Part shown: positions 33,977 through 45,045 of the stretch, in pieces | Numbering within the stretch: position 1 is the first letter of the stretch | Layout of the letters: each line of letters opens with the position of its first letter | Assembly: GCA_028641055.1 (NCBI GenBank) | Contig: CM054060.1 | Location: 241,642,833-241,706,832 of the forward strand | DNA: 64,000 nt | From: Alopecurus myosuroides | Lineage: Eukaryota > Streptophyta > Magnoliopsida > Poales > Poaceae | Direction: 5' to 3' | The notes under the pieces: model-generated | The model's input: the letters and a program-made list of their open reading frames with translations, nothing else | Databases searched by the model: none | Told to the model about the DNA's origin: nothing | Position numbers and translations under genes: made by a program

Positions 33977-34174
33977 TTGTATCACCCCTTTTCTTCCGTT
34001 GAACCCAAAGCATCTGTGCTTGATGTTGTTGGGTACACTTTGGTGAACTGTGAGTCTTGCTTGCCAGTACGTTTATGTACTGACCCCTTTGGGGATGTGG
34101 TTTCCGCAGACTACGTTTTCGAGGATCCCCATGGTGGCTACTACGTGGAGTTTGACGAGGCTGCTGACGAGTAG
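33977..34174 (+). other. Small acidic ORF inside the outer LTR (5' copy)
   Basis: 65 codons ending in YYVEFDEAADE and TAG, about 470 bp before the LTR end. A frame with the same last ~48 residues and the same stop exists in the inner chromovirus LTRs (stop at 9141-9139 on the minus strand) and at 39365-39562. It contains CESC-type cysteines and an acidic C-terminus. No family recognised. It may simply be conserved untranslated sequence. Confidence 0.3.
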
Positions 34175-34644
34175 ATAGCGGACCCGGGCAGGATCCGAGA
34201 CTTCGTGGATGGGCTCCGTCTTTTCGTTTCCGGCCTCTTAGGCCTATTTGGTTCTTGTCTGTACTCAGACATTTGGATGCTTCCGCTGTGTTGTAATGAT
34301 GATATGTTGGGACATGTGTCCTCTGGATGATTGTATTTGCTATCTCTGCTCTAGTGAGAGCCATTTGCAACTTATTTCAATCTTTTGTGTCTTAGAGATA
34401 TGTTGTGATATCAGATGTTCAAATGCCGTTGACGTACCATGTGTGTATGTTATGAAGTACGTCAATGGAAGTGTCTGGATTTCTATGGGATGGTTTACGT
34501 AGACGATGAACAGTAGGGGTTGGTTGTCACACATACGTGTGTTGGCCTACTCGTAAGAGGTGCGGGTGCAGATAGGCCCCGTAATCCAATCTTCTACTGT
34601 TCAACGGAACTGCGAGTATCCTTTAGAAGTCCGGGTGCGACAAA

Positions 34645-34662
34645 TGGTATCAGAGCCTGTCT
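34645..34662 (+). promoter_or_regulatory. Primer-binding site of the outer chromovirus
   Basis: TGGTATCAGAGCCTGTCT, two bases after the LTR end, identical to the inner element's site. Complementary to initiator-methionine tRNA. Confidence 0.9.
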
Positions 34663-35178
34663 GCCTGTAGGATCCCTTTTTACTGGTCGCAGTTGAGTCT
34701 AGAAACTATTTTGTAGCTATATAGGAAAAATGAAACGCGAGAGTAGGAATTCTGTTCTTTTTCTTCTTTCCCCACCCACCCACCCTTTTTCTGGTAAGGA
34801 AGTGCAACCTTGTTTTCTATTCTCATCTAAACTTTCAAATTAGGTTTTCACGAATCCTGGTTTCTCTAGGATGGTTATATCTACTAGACCATAGGAATGG
34901 AGGTGGTTGTGACATGATTTATCATGTTGCCTACTCATGATTGAGAACGGAGGCGTGTAAGCCCCGGAAGCAGATCCTCTATTCCTTAAGCAGTAGATAT
35001 TGATCCTTTAGAAGCCCGGATGGGTTTTTCTGTAGTACCTCAGGAGTGTTTTGGTCTCGTGTTTTCCCAAAATGTTGCTTCGATATCCTGTTCTTCTCAA
35101 CATGCTTTTCGTCCGTTCAAACCTTGTTGTTGCTCCCCACTTCAGTTCTTCTACCGGCGTCTAATCAATAACGCTGTT
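34663..35178 (+). other. Leader of the outer chromovirus
   Basis: Homologous to the leader of the inner chromovirus read on its minus strand. For example, GTTGCTTCGATATC occurs in both. It ends where protease-end sequence is joined on at about 35179. No gene. Confidence 0.7.
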
Positions 35179-35458
35179 CCACCCTTCTGGCCAGATAGTC
35201 TGTTCTCCAAATGAATCAAGTTCCATTCAAATTTACACCCTCGATACAAAACCTCTACCTCTACTCGAAAATGTTCCGGTGGTTTGCGAATTCCCCGACG
35301 TCTTTCCAGAAGAGTTGCCAAGAATGCCTATCGTCTTGAAATTCCAGAAAAACTATCCAAGGTGCACGATGTGTTTCATGTGTCACAGCTCAAGAGGATC
35401 TTTGCAAGAAGTATCGGGACCTTTTTCTTTTCTCAGTAGGAATCTCGGGGCGCGATTC
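35179..35458 (+). pseudogene. Residual gag-pol scraps joined by deletions
   Basis: Three short blocks match separate parts of the inner chromovirus. 35179-35329 is the protease end and RT start, with VCEFPDVFPEELPRMP. 35323-35392 is the segment before the chromodomain (about 13470-13395 in the relative). 35392-35458 is the polyprotein end and 3' UTR. The joins fall on AATGCCT (35323-35329) and AAGAGG (about 35392), both of which occur at the two parent positions in the relative (16013-16007 with 13469-13463; 13400-13395 with 13210-13205). No functional product is possible. Confidence 0.85.
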
Positions 35459-35462
35459 CTTC

Positions 35463-35471
35463 AAGGGGGGG
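35463..35471 (+). promoter_or_regulatory. Polypurine tract of the outer chromovirus
   Basis: AAGGGGGGG, directly before CGTTTTGTAACATCCC at the 3' LTR start. Confidence 0.85.
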
Positions 35472-36278
35472 CGTTTTGTAACATCCCAAGTATGAAAAAT
35501 AGCCATTAGAATGTTTGCTCTTTGTTATTTTATGTTTTGCATCATGACATCATGTTCATTGCATTTGTTTTGCTTTGTTTTCCAATTGTTTTCCTCTATT
35601 TTCTTTTGTTTTCACTTGTTTTCTATTTGAATTGCAAACCAAATTTTAAACCTTTTGTTTCATACTTGTGATGTTACAATTTTCCAAAATGATATTTCAA
35701 ATCAAAACAATCAATTGTTTCCATTAAAGTTGTGATTTCAAAACTGTTGATTTGTTTCTAACAAAAATTCATCTAATACCAAACCATTTTCAAATTCAAT
35801 TATATTTCCAAAACAACAACCCTTTTGAAATTTATGAAAATTGCAAAACAAATGAATCTTTTGTTTCCATTAAACTAAGGTTCAAACTATTTAAATTATT
35901 GCTTTCAATATTTCAACTAATAGCAAATTCACCTAAATTCAATCCATTTACCAAACATCAAATAATTTGAAATATTTTGTAAAACAAAAGTTGGCAATTG
36001 TTGTTGTTACCCTAAATAACCTATAACCAAATTTTCCTAATTTTCCTAACACTAAACCCTAGCCTTTTTCTTCCTTTTCAAATCAGCAAAAAAAACAATC
36101 AGAAATAAAAAATAAAAAGAAGCAAAGGAGAGAGGGGCAGGCCAGCCAGGCCCAGCCCAACTCCCCCTCAGGCCCATACCCCTTCGAGGTCATCTTCCAC
36201 CTCTCGCACGGCTCAACATCCAGGGTGCCCACGTTGCAGAGGAGGAGCAGCGAACGGCTGCAGCTCTCCCCCTCCCCC

Positions 36279-36284
36279 TATAAG
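36279..36284 (+). promoter_or_regulatory. TATA-like box of the outer 3' LTR
   Basis: TATAAG, same context as 6867-6872. Confidence 0.4.
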
Positions 36285-36838
36285 CCCTAGGGCTCCTGCC
36301 CTAACCCTCCTTCTCCCTCTCCCCGCCTCCATTTCTCCTTCCCACCTCCATCTCTCTTCTCTCCTCCCTCTTTTGTAACTGAACCTGAATTCCACCCGAG
36401 CCCACCTCCTCCTCTCCGGTGATCGCCAACGGGAAGGCCACCCACCGGCCAGGGCGAGGCCGGGAATGGGTTCCCCCCGGCGCCCTCTTCTTCCTCCACC
36501 CCACGGAGAGGGCCGGGAGGCACCGGAGCGCCGCCGCCGTCCTCCTCTTGTCGCCGTCGCCTCCCTGCACCGCCCCTCCTCCTTCGAGCCCTCACAGTGA
36601 GCGCTCCCCCCTCGATCCCTCTCCTCCCTTTATTTCTTTCACGCACGGTAGCAGCAGCAGCACAGCACCCGCACACCCACGAGCCAAGCACCCACCGCGA
36701 ACGGCGAGCAGCAGCCCGCCGGCGGCCACCGCGCGACTGGCAGCGAGTTCAGGCAACTGAACTTTTGCGGTTCAGTTAACATCCGCTAGCTGCACCTCAT
36801 ATCGAAACATGCCCCTTACCTGTCTCGAAACCGCACCA

Positions 36839-36892
36839 CACCGCAGTGGTTCCAGTCGCTGCGCGCGCCCAGGAGGTGGGGGGTTCGAATCC
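36839..36892 (+). other. tRNA-like module in the outer LTR (3' copy)
   Basis: Same A-box-like and B-box words and spacing as 31470-31523. Confidence 0.5.
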
Positions 36893-37130
36893 CACCCGCT
36901 GCGGATTAAACCCACTTTTTCTCTTCTATTTTTCCAAGCCAGCACAATCCCCTATTCACACACATGCCCTTGCCAGTTTATTTTAAGTCCCTGTTAATTT
37001 TTCCTAAGTCCCTAGATGTTATTTTAAATGGCAGAATAATACTTAAACTTCACAAATGCATAAATAATTCATTTTAACTCCAATTTAAACATTTTAAAAA
37101 TGTATTCTGTGCCATATTGAATTCTCTACC

Positions 37131-37815
37131 CAAATATAAAATTTGTTTACTGTTTTGAATATTTTAAATTGGTGAAATATTTGAAAACTTGTTTAATTCA
37201 CTTAATTTTGCAAAATTCATAACTTGGGCATAAAAATTCCAAATTCAACAAACTAAATATGTTTTCCATTCAATTTTTCATGAACTTTGCAAATATCAAC
37301 TTTGTGTGCTGTTTTGAATAATTTAAATTGCTGAAAACAACTGTTTATTGATTAATGCATTTAAAATTGCCAAAATAATAACTTGCTTTAAATCCATTTT
37401 CAACAAATAAAATATGTTTTCCATGCTAAATTAAACCACCTTTCCAAATATAAACTTTTTTTCATGTTTTGGATAATTAAAATTGGTTAAATAATTTAAA
37501 CCTTGTTTAAATCATTTAATATTGCTAAATTCATAACTTGGTCAAATTAAATTATTTTTGAACATATAAAATATGTTTTCAAACCAGGAAAGTATAAACT
37601 TTTCAAATATGAATTTGGTTTAATGTTTTGAACAAATAAAATTTCAAATAACTTCATGCTTGAATTAAATTCAATTAAATCTTGTTTAACCTTGTTTAAT
37701 TCATAAGTAATTCATTCTAAATCCTTTTTCAACAAGTGAAACATGTAATCCACCTAAAATTGTGTGTTCTTATCAAATATGAACTTTGTTATCTATTTTG
37801 AACAATTAAAAGTGG
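37131..37815 (+). repeat. ~159-bp tandem repeat inside the LTR (3' copy)
   Basis: Anchors at 37131, 37290, 37445, 37604 and 37774, with periods 159, 155, 159 and 170. The 155 step is explained by a 4-bp deletion relative to the 5' LTR. Confidence 0.75.
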
Positions 37816-38193
37816 TGATAACAACAAATGCTTGTGTAACACCTTTGAGAAACCAAAATTTCCTAACTTAATAAATAAAATTCCAAACTTGGTAAACCTT
37901 ATTTCAAATTGTTCCTATTGTTGTTTTCCTTCTGTTTTCTTCATCCATGCATCATGCTAATTCACTTACACATGATGTTTAGTTGTAGATCAATTAATTC
38001 AACCTTAACTCATGGGTTTTCCATATGCAATCCAAATTGCATGTGGGTCCATTTAATCATGTTATGTTACCATGTCAACTAGTTTATTTTGATGCATCAA
38101 TTAAATGGTCATGCAGCATCCCCTGATTGTGCATTATGCCATGTTATTGATTGTTTGTCTCTCTGCGTTGTTTGTTTGCTTCTTCTCGAATAG

Positions 38194-38271
38194 ACGACGA
38201 CGTTGAGACAGACGAGCCTTACGACACCCCTTCTGAGGATCTAGCTCAGTACCAGGCTGCTGAGTTTGCAG
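38194..38271 (+). other. Exon-like 78-bp segment inside the outer LTR (3' copy)
   Basis: Same length, frame and borders as 32808-32885. Confidence 0.4.
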
Positions 38272-39364
38272 GCAAGTATTCACTCACATGAACCATTGTG
38301 TTCCTTTCCACATTGGATACCGATACTTTCCGTTGTCTATTCTGCTAGCCCTATGAATCGTTGCTTCTGTTCGATCCTATCACATGTTATCCTTTAACCC
38401 TGATATAGCCTCACCTCCACACCTATAACCCCGTTGTTTGTTGCCCGTGTCTTACTAGCATGCTTAGGGTTGTTTTTGCTCGAGTCTGTTGTCCGTTACT
38501 TTCTGTTACCATATTTTATTATGTTCTGGGGCTCGATGTTTAAACAATCAACATGTTAATGTGTGGTTAATAATAATTTGATGATAAGGCACCGGCAGGA
38601 GGCCCGACGTGGTTTTGAGGCCTGCTACTGTCGACCCTAATTAGGAAAAGGGTCTTGTCTACTGATCCATGATGAGCGCACTAACCGCATGTGGGAAGCG
38701 TGTATGGGCGCCCCCCCTCAATTTGATTCGATTCGCATCTCGTCCAAATCGCCACACTTAGTTCGGGCTTTCCATTTGATGCATGCATGTGCAGGTGCGA
38801 ACCCTTGGCGCCAGGGTGGAACTTTTGTAGTCGGCATTTAGGGCGGCGTGGTCTTAGAGTGCTATGAGGGTCCCCTTTTCTTCGTGGGGCTCGATTAGCC
38901 GCGCACGCACAGCATGTGGTTCTTTGGGCTTGATGCGAAGAAGAGTTGAGTTGTGTTGAGTGCCCCGCTTGGTGGAAAGGCCATTCCATCTGGCGGGTTA
39001 TTCTTACGTGTACGGCCAAATTGGTGCACCCCTGCAGGGATAAATCTTCTCGAGAAGCCGTGTTTTCCGCGGTTATGGATGACTTGGTGAAAGTACTGGC
39101 TAACAAGTACTCAGAACAACTTACACCTAACTAATGATAACTTGACTAGTAATAGTCTTATTGACACAACAACTTGAACCATCATTAATCCAACTGTGTG
39201 AGTTATCCTCGGGTTGCTTCTTTGGATAAGGGGCGAGATCCAGGATGGGTTTGTTTGAGATTAGTTGGTAGGTTGGTTACGATACGCTATCTTATCTCCT
39301 TTCTGTTAGCCGGAAGTTGTAGCATGTTTCTGTAGTTGGTTATTGCAGCCCGCGGCCGCATCTT

Positions 39365-39562
39365 TTGTATCACCCCTTTTCTTCCGTTGAACCCAAAGCA
39401 TCTGTGCTTGATGTTGTTGGGTACACTTTGGTGAACTGTGAGTCTTGCTTGCCAGTACGTTTATGTACTGACCCCTTTGGGGCTGTGGTTTCCGCAGACT
39501 ATGTTTCCGAGGATCCCCATGGTGGCTACTACGTGGAGTTTGACGAGGCTGCTGACGAGTAG
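39365..39562 (+). other. Small acidic ORF inside the outer LTR (3' copy)
   Basis: 65 codons, nearly identical to 33977-34174, with the same stop. Confidence 0.3.
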
Positions 39563-40035
39563 ATAGCGGACCCGGGCAGGATCCGAGACTTCGTGGATGG
39601 GCTCCGTCTTTTCGTTTCCGGCCTCTTAGGCCTATTTGGTTCTTGTCTGTACTCACACATTTGGATGCTTCCGCTGTGTTGTAATGATGATATGTTGGGA
39701 CATGTGTCCTCTGGATGATTGTATTTGCTATCTCTGCTCTAGTGAGAGCCATTTGCAACTTATTTCAATCTTTTGTGTCTTAGAGATATGTTGTGATATC
39801 AGATGTTCAAATGTCGTTGACGTACCATGTGTGTATGTTATGAAGTACGTCAATGGAAGTGTCTGGATTTCTATGGGATGGTTTACGTAGACGATGAACA
39901 GTAGGGGTTGGCTGTCACACATACGTGTGTTGCCCTACTCGTAAGAGGTGCGGGTGCAGGTAGGCCCCGTAATCCAATCTTCTACTGTTCAACGGAACTG
40001 CGAGTATCCTTTAGAAGTCCGGGTGCGACATATAT

Positions 40036-40198
40036 GAAATAAAACAGTAGATGTGACAAAAAAAAAGCCTTCAATTGGTGAAAGGGGTGTATTCCAAATA
40101 CCTTTTAGAGTTCAGAGTTGAAATTTTAACCAAATGAGAGTTGAGGGTTACATACTGAATTTTGGGACTAAGATAAGAGGTTAAATTCCAGTTATCTC
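40036..40198. repeat. Right arm of a foldback/MITE-like element
   Basis: Imperfect inverted copy of 5858-6040. It ends near TTATCTC at 40198 and begins with the TATAT target of the chromovirus. Confidence 0.6.
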
Positions 40199-41289
40199 AA
40201 AACAAAAAAAATGTAACTTTAACTAAAAAAACTCCTCACCTACTATCTCAAAATCTAGAATATATGGGAAAGTCATCCCACTAAAATACATTTAATATTT
40301 TAACGATGGAACCTAAAACCTAGTGCAACCACATCAACTCAATTGTTATGCCAATCCTATTGAAAATCTGCAATATTTTACTATAATTAGAGAATCTCTA
40401 CGGGCACCAATTTATTTTGTGTCCGGCACCCCCAATGGAGCCTGCTTTGGGGCGTCCGACATGTGTACGCGAATTTGATGTGTGTCACCCTCTACAGAAA
40501 TATAAAAAAATTGAACACGAAAATATAATTAAAATTTACAAATTTCATTCAATTTTTGAACTATTTACATAGTTTGAATGAAATTTGCGCACAACGACCG
40601 CCTAAAACCCTAACCCTAGCCTACGCCTCGTCGCCGCTCCAGTCGAACGACGAGTCGTTGTCGTCGACAACGACAACTAAGGAGCAGGAGGCGGCGTGGC
40701 TCGAGGAGGCGGTGTGGTTTGAGGAGGGGTTGGTGCGAGGGGTGCGGCTGCAGGAGGTAGCCGAATTGGCCATGCTGCTGGAGGCGCCGCAGCTCCCGGA
40801 GGCTTCCATCGGCGTGGAGTTTATCGTCGTCAACAACCCGGCGCCTGCTGATCCAGCGTGGCCACCGACTTGGACATCTCTGCGAAGAGGATGGTGGAGT
40901 CGCAGTCGAGCGGGTCACGCAGCAGAAACGGGAGGTTGTAGAGGTCTTCCTCCTGCGACTCATCCTTTGACCGCGGCGCGGGGCTTTGGCGGCTTCGGGC
41001 AGCGTGGGCAAAGGAATAGGAGGCCTCGGGGTTGGGAGTGGCGTCAGGTGGAGGTGGGGAGTGGCGCTGTGGAGAATCGAGGATGACAAGGCCTGGAACT
41101 CCATGCCCCTGCTGCGCAATGGGGCGCGGCACATGTGACAACACATTCCCCGTGGCAGCATTCCGCCTCGCTGCTTTGATCGTGTTGGCCATGGGCAGTC
41201 GTAACCCGCCAGCAACGGTGCCTTGAGGCGTTGTGCCGCGATAGGAGCACGTAGTGTTGTCGACAATGTCAATGACGGCTTGCCACTCT
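40199..41289 (-). other. Unassigned stretch with a possible gene relic
   Basis: 40199-40600 is AT-rich and shows nothing recognisable. 40616-41290 is GC-rich. On the minus strand it gives protein-like text in more than one frame, for example EEDLYNLPFLLRDPLDCDST (about 40965-40905) and, in another frame, an ending SSFDWSGDEA (about 40650-40621). The pattern, with an acidic and hydrophobic motif and then a Ser/Thr-rich tail, could be a frameshifted plant gene fragment such as a transcription-factor C-terminus. I do not recognise the family. No introns or promoter are clear. Confidence 0.25.
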
Positions 41290-42850
41290 GATAAGTTATA
41301 AAAGTATCCATAATTTCTAATGTTCCATGTTATTTTCATACTATATACTACATGTTTCCTATACGCTTTATGCCATTTTTATCGATTTTGTGGGACTAAC
41401 CTATTGACAATATGCCACAGAGCGAGTTCCTGTTTTCGGCTATTTTGTATTCCAAAAAAGTTATTCTGGAAATATTCTTCGAATTGGACGATTCGAAAAC
41501 CAGAAGTCTTAGAAATTTATCGCGCACACAGAGTCCGGAGGGGACCCGGAGGAGGGCCATAGGGGCCCCACACCATAGGGTGGTGTAGGCCACCTGTCCA
41601 CACACCGACGTTTGCCTCTTCCCTATTTAAGCCTCTACTCGGTTTAACCCTGAACACCTGAGCCTTTTCTGCCAAAAACATTCACAGCCGCCGTCATCGT
41701 CAACCCTAGTTCGGGAGGGTTCTAGAGCTCTCCCCGCCACCCGGCCGGGAGGGGAATTCATCACCGGAAGTCTCTACACCACCATGACCCCCTCCAGAAT
41801 GATGCATGGGTAGTTCATCCTTGGACTACGGGTCCATAGAAGTAGCTAGACGGTTGTTCTGTCCTCTTTATGCCTCGTGTTTAGATCTTGTGAGATGCCT
41901 AACATGATCAAAATCATCTAATTGTAATGCTACATGTTGCGTTTGCTGCGATCCGATGAATATTGAATGCTATGTCAATGATTATCAATATATCATGTTT
42001 TATTAATGTGTATGTTATTTATGATCTTGCATGCTCTCTGTTGTTAGTAGATGCTCTGGCCAAGTAGATACTAGTAACTCTAAGAGGGAGTATTTATGCT
42101 CGATAGTGGGTTCATGCCTCCCTTTTACTCACGCTCGAGTGACAGAAACTTGGTGGGTAATGTGCTGTTGCCATTAGGGAGAAAAGATCGATGTTTACAT
42201 TGTTTACATTACACACTTTGCTTAATGCAATAATATGTTGCTTGCAACTTAATACCAAAGGTTTGCTCGGATGACATTTAAGGGTGGATTTAGTCATAGA
42301 TGCGGTTGGACAACGGTCTATGAATCTTGTTACAATGCCCGCATGAATCACATAGTAATCATCATGTCATGCATATGCACTATGGTGCAGCCTTTATATC
42401 TGTCAATTGCCTAGCTATAATTTGTTTACCCAACATGCTATCTATCTGTTTTGGAGAGACACCATTAGTGAGATGTGGACCCCGGTCCATTTCCTTAATA
42501 CTGATAATGCAACCATTGTTTTCATATTGTTACTGCTGTTTTCCTACTGCCATCACTCTCCTCTTTTCATCTACTACAAACAAGTACTGTTTTCCACACC
42601 ATATGCTTAACCTCTTTGTTTTCATCAAAACCGGTGAGATTAACAACCTCACTGCTTCGTTGGGGAAAAGTGAGTTGATTGTGTTGTGTAGGTTCAACGT
42701 TGCTGCTGAATCGGTAGTGCGCCCTACCAACATCAGCTGCGTCAACCTTTGGAAGTGATTTATTTCTCCTACAGGTCGATTCAACCTTGGTTTCTTTCTG
42801 AGGGAAAACTTGTTGCTGCACTCTTCACACCTTACACTTGGGGTCTCCCA
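41290..42850 (+). repeat. Athila-like LTR, 5' limit uncertain
   Basis: Contains CTGTTTTCGGCTATTTTG and the GC-rich block 41520-41780, followed by the 5'-UTR-like downstream part. The end lies near GGTTTCTTTCTGAGGGAAAA (about 42786-42805) and the following ~45 bp. The exact boundary is not resolved because no matching second LTR is in the window. Confidence 0.55.
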
Positions 42851-43040
42851 ACGAGTGCAAGCCCTGCACCGAGAAAGAGGATTTCTGCAAGGGGAGTCTC
42901 TCACTTCCAATCTCTTTACTTTTTTTTTACTTTTGCTTAGTTTATTTTATTTTGTCTTGTTTTCTTCTTTATACCGAAAACACAAAAAAAATAGTTCTTA
43001 TTCTAGTTGTTATTTTTATCCCGTTTTAAATCATGCTAGA

Positions 43041-45045
43041 ATGAGTACTCCTGAGAACACTAAGTTGTGTGACTTTACTAGCACCAACAACAATGATTTT
43101 ATTAGTACACCTATTGCTCCACCTGCTCCTACTGCTGATTTTTATGAAATTAAGCCTGCCCTATTAAATCTTGTTATGAGAGAACAATTTTCTGTTATTA
43201 GTATTGATGATGCTGCTGCCCATCTTAATAATTTTGTCGAACTATGTGAGATGCAAAAATATAAAGATGTAGATGGATATATTATTAAACTGGAATTGTT
43301 TCCTTTCTGTTTGGGAGGAAGAGCTAAACAATGGTTGCTATCTTTGCCCAAAAATAGTATTGATTCTTGGACTAAATGTAAAGATGCTTTCATTGGAAAA
43401 TTATCGTCCTGCTAAGAATATATCTTTAAGAAGTATCATTATGAGTTTTAAGAAACTTGATAATGAGCATGTTGCTAAAGCATGGGAAGTAATGGAATCT
43501 TTGGTAAAGAATTTCCCTACTGATGGACTGACTACTTGGATGATCATCCAAACTTTTTACGCAGGACTGAATTTTTCTTGAAGAAACCTTCTGGATTCAG
43601 CTGCTAGAGGAACCTTTATGTCCATGACTTTGGCGGCAACAACAAAGGTTCTTGATGATATCATGGTAAATTATTTTGAATGGCACACCGAGAGAGCTCC
43701 AACAGGTAAGAAGGTAAATTATGTTGAAGAAACCTCCTCTTTGAGCGATAGGCTTGATGCTATTATGTCTATGCTTGTGAATGTCCATACTCCTATTGAT
43801 CCAAACAATGTCCCTTTATCCTCTTTGGTTGCTCAAGAAGAGCATGTTGATGTGAACTTCATTAAAAATAATAATTTCAACATCAATGCTTAGAGGAATA
43901 ATTTTGGTAGCAACAACTATAAACCATATCTTCCCAACAATAAAAATAATGGTTATGTTCATTCTTATGGTAATTCCTACAAAAACAATGAAAGTGTACC
44001 CTCTGATCTTGAGAACGTGCTTAAGAATTTTATTAGTACACAAACTGCTTCTAATAAATATGTTGAGGAAAAGTTTGGCAAAATTAATTTTATTGCTTCT
44101 AAAGTTGATAGCCTTGCTCTTGATGTCGATCTTCTTAAAATAAAGGTAATACCTCATGATGTTAAGTAAAGCAAAACTTTGAATTCCTTTCAAATTCGAA
44201 TTGATGACAATGTTAGGATGTTAGCTGAACTGCATGCTAGATGGGAAAGAGAAGATGAAATAGCTAGAAAGAATAATATAGCTAATGTTTGCACTATTAC
44301 CAAAACTATTAAAACGGAAGCTTATCATGCTAGTAAACCTTCTACTGTTAATTTAAAAGTAATTGGTGTTGTCAATGTCTCCACTTCCTCTCCTAAACGT
44401 TTAAAATTTCCTAAAACCACGAAAAACGTTCGTGATAAAAGTGCTGAAATTTTTCTAGGTATGGGAGATAATGGTCCCATTCCTTTTGATAAGAATGATC
44501 TTAAATTTGAGAATTGCAATATATATGAAGTAATTATGTTCCTACAAAAGCTTACTAGTAACCCCGATGCTAATACTACGAATATGGCTTTTACAAAACA
44601 TATTACAAATGCTCTGATACAAATTAGAGAAGACAAATTAAAATATGAAGCCTCTATTCCTAGAAAACTAGACGATGGTTGTGATCCCATAATTAAAATG
44701 AAGGTGAATTATTTTGATTGTAATTCTCTATGTGATCTTGGTGCTAGTATCTCTGCTATGCCTAAGAAACTTTATGATATGCTTGATTTACCACCACTGG
44801 AACACTGTTATTTGTATATTCGTCTTGCTGATAATGCTAGAAAGAAACCTTTGGGAAGAGTTGATGATGTTCTTATTATGGTTAATAATAACCTTGTCCC
44901 CGTTGATTTTGTTGTTGTGAATATTGAATGCAATGCTTCTTGTCCTATTGTTTCGGGAAGACCTTTTCTTAGAACCGTTGGTGCTATCATTGATATGACA
45001 GATGGGAATATTAAATATCTATTCCCACTCAAGAAAGGTATGTAA
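43041..45045 (+). pseudogene. Athila-like gag-protease, broken
   Basis: The ATG at 43041 (MSTPENTKLCDF) is chosen because homologous proteins begin this way. Gag: FVELCEMQKYKDVDGYIIKLE, then LGGRAKQWLLSLP and SWTKCKDAFIGK (about 43230-43400). A frame change follows at about 43400, another at about 43580, and stops occur at about 43893 and 44169. The last frame (44179-45045, 288 codons) carries the protease-like region with CDLGASISAMP (about 44730), where the usual DTG/DSG is replaced by DLGAS, and PIVSGRPFLRTVGAIIDM (about 44945-45000). No polymerase frame follows. This copy could not produce an unbroken gag. Confidence 0.82.

Larger units (their letters stand above)
30997..34642 (+). repeat. 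5' LTR of the outer chromovirus, right piece
   Basis: Continuation of the LTR interrupted at 6953, running to CCGGGTGCGACA at 34642. It holds a GC-rich transcribed leader (31000-31400), a tRNA-like module, an AT-rich tandem repeat, an exon-like segment and a small acidic ORF before the primer-binding site. The corresponding parts of the 3' LTR are at 36355-40030. Confidence 0.93.
6063..40030 (+). mobile_element. Deletion-derivative chromovirus-type gypsy element (outer element of the nest)
   Basis: The element is bounded by the 5-bp duplication TATAT (6058-6062 and 40031-40035). It starts TGTAACATCCC and ends GTGCGACA. The 5' LTR is 6063-6953 plus 30997-34642 (4537 bp) and the 3' LTR is 35477-40030 (4554 bp). 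The space between LTRs is only 834 bp. It still holds a methionine-type primer-binding site and a polypurine tract, but nearly all of gag-pol is gone. About 24 kb of younger elements sit in the 5' LTR. The first 890 bp of the two LTRs differ at roughly a dozen positions by eye (about 1.3%). It cannot make its own proteins but keeps the cis signals needed for copying. Confidence 0.93.
35477..40030 (+). repeat. 3' LTR of the outer chromovirus
   Basis: 4554 bp from TGTAACATCCC to GTGCGACA, uninterrupted, so it shows the complete LTR. TATA-like box at 36279-36284, tRNA-like module 36839-36892, tandem repeat 37131-37815, exon-like segment 38194-38271, small ORF 39365-39562. Followed by TATAT (40031-40035). 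Confidence 0.95.
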
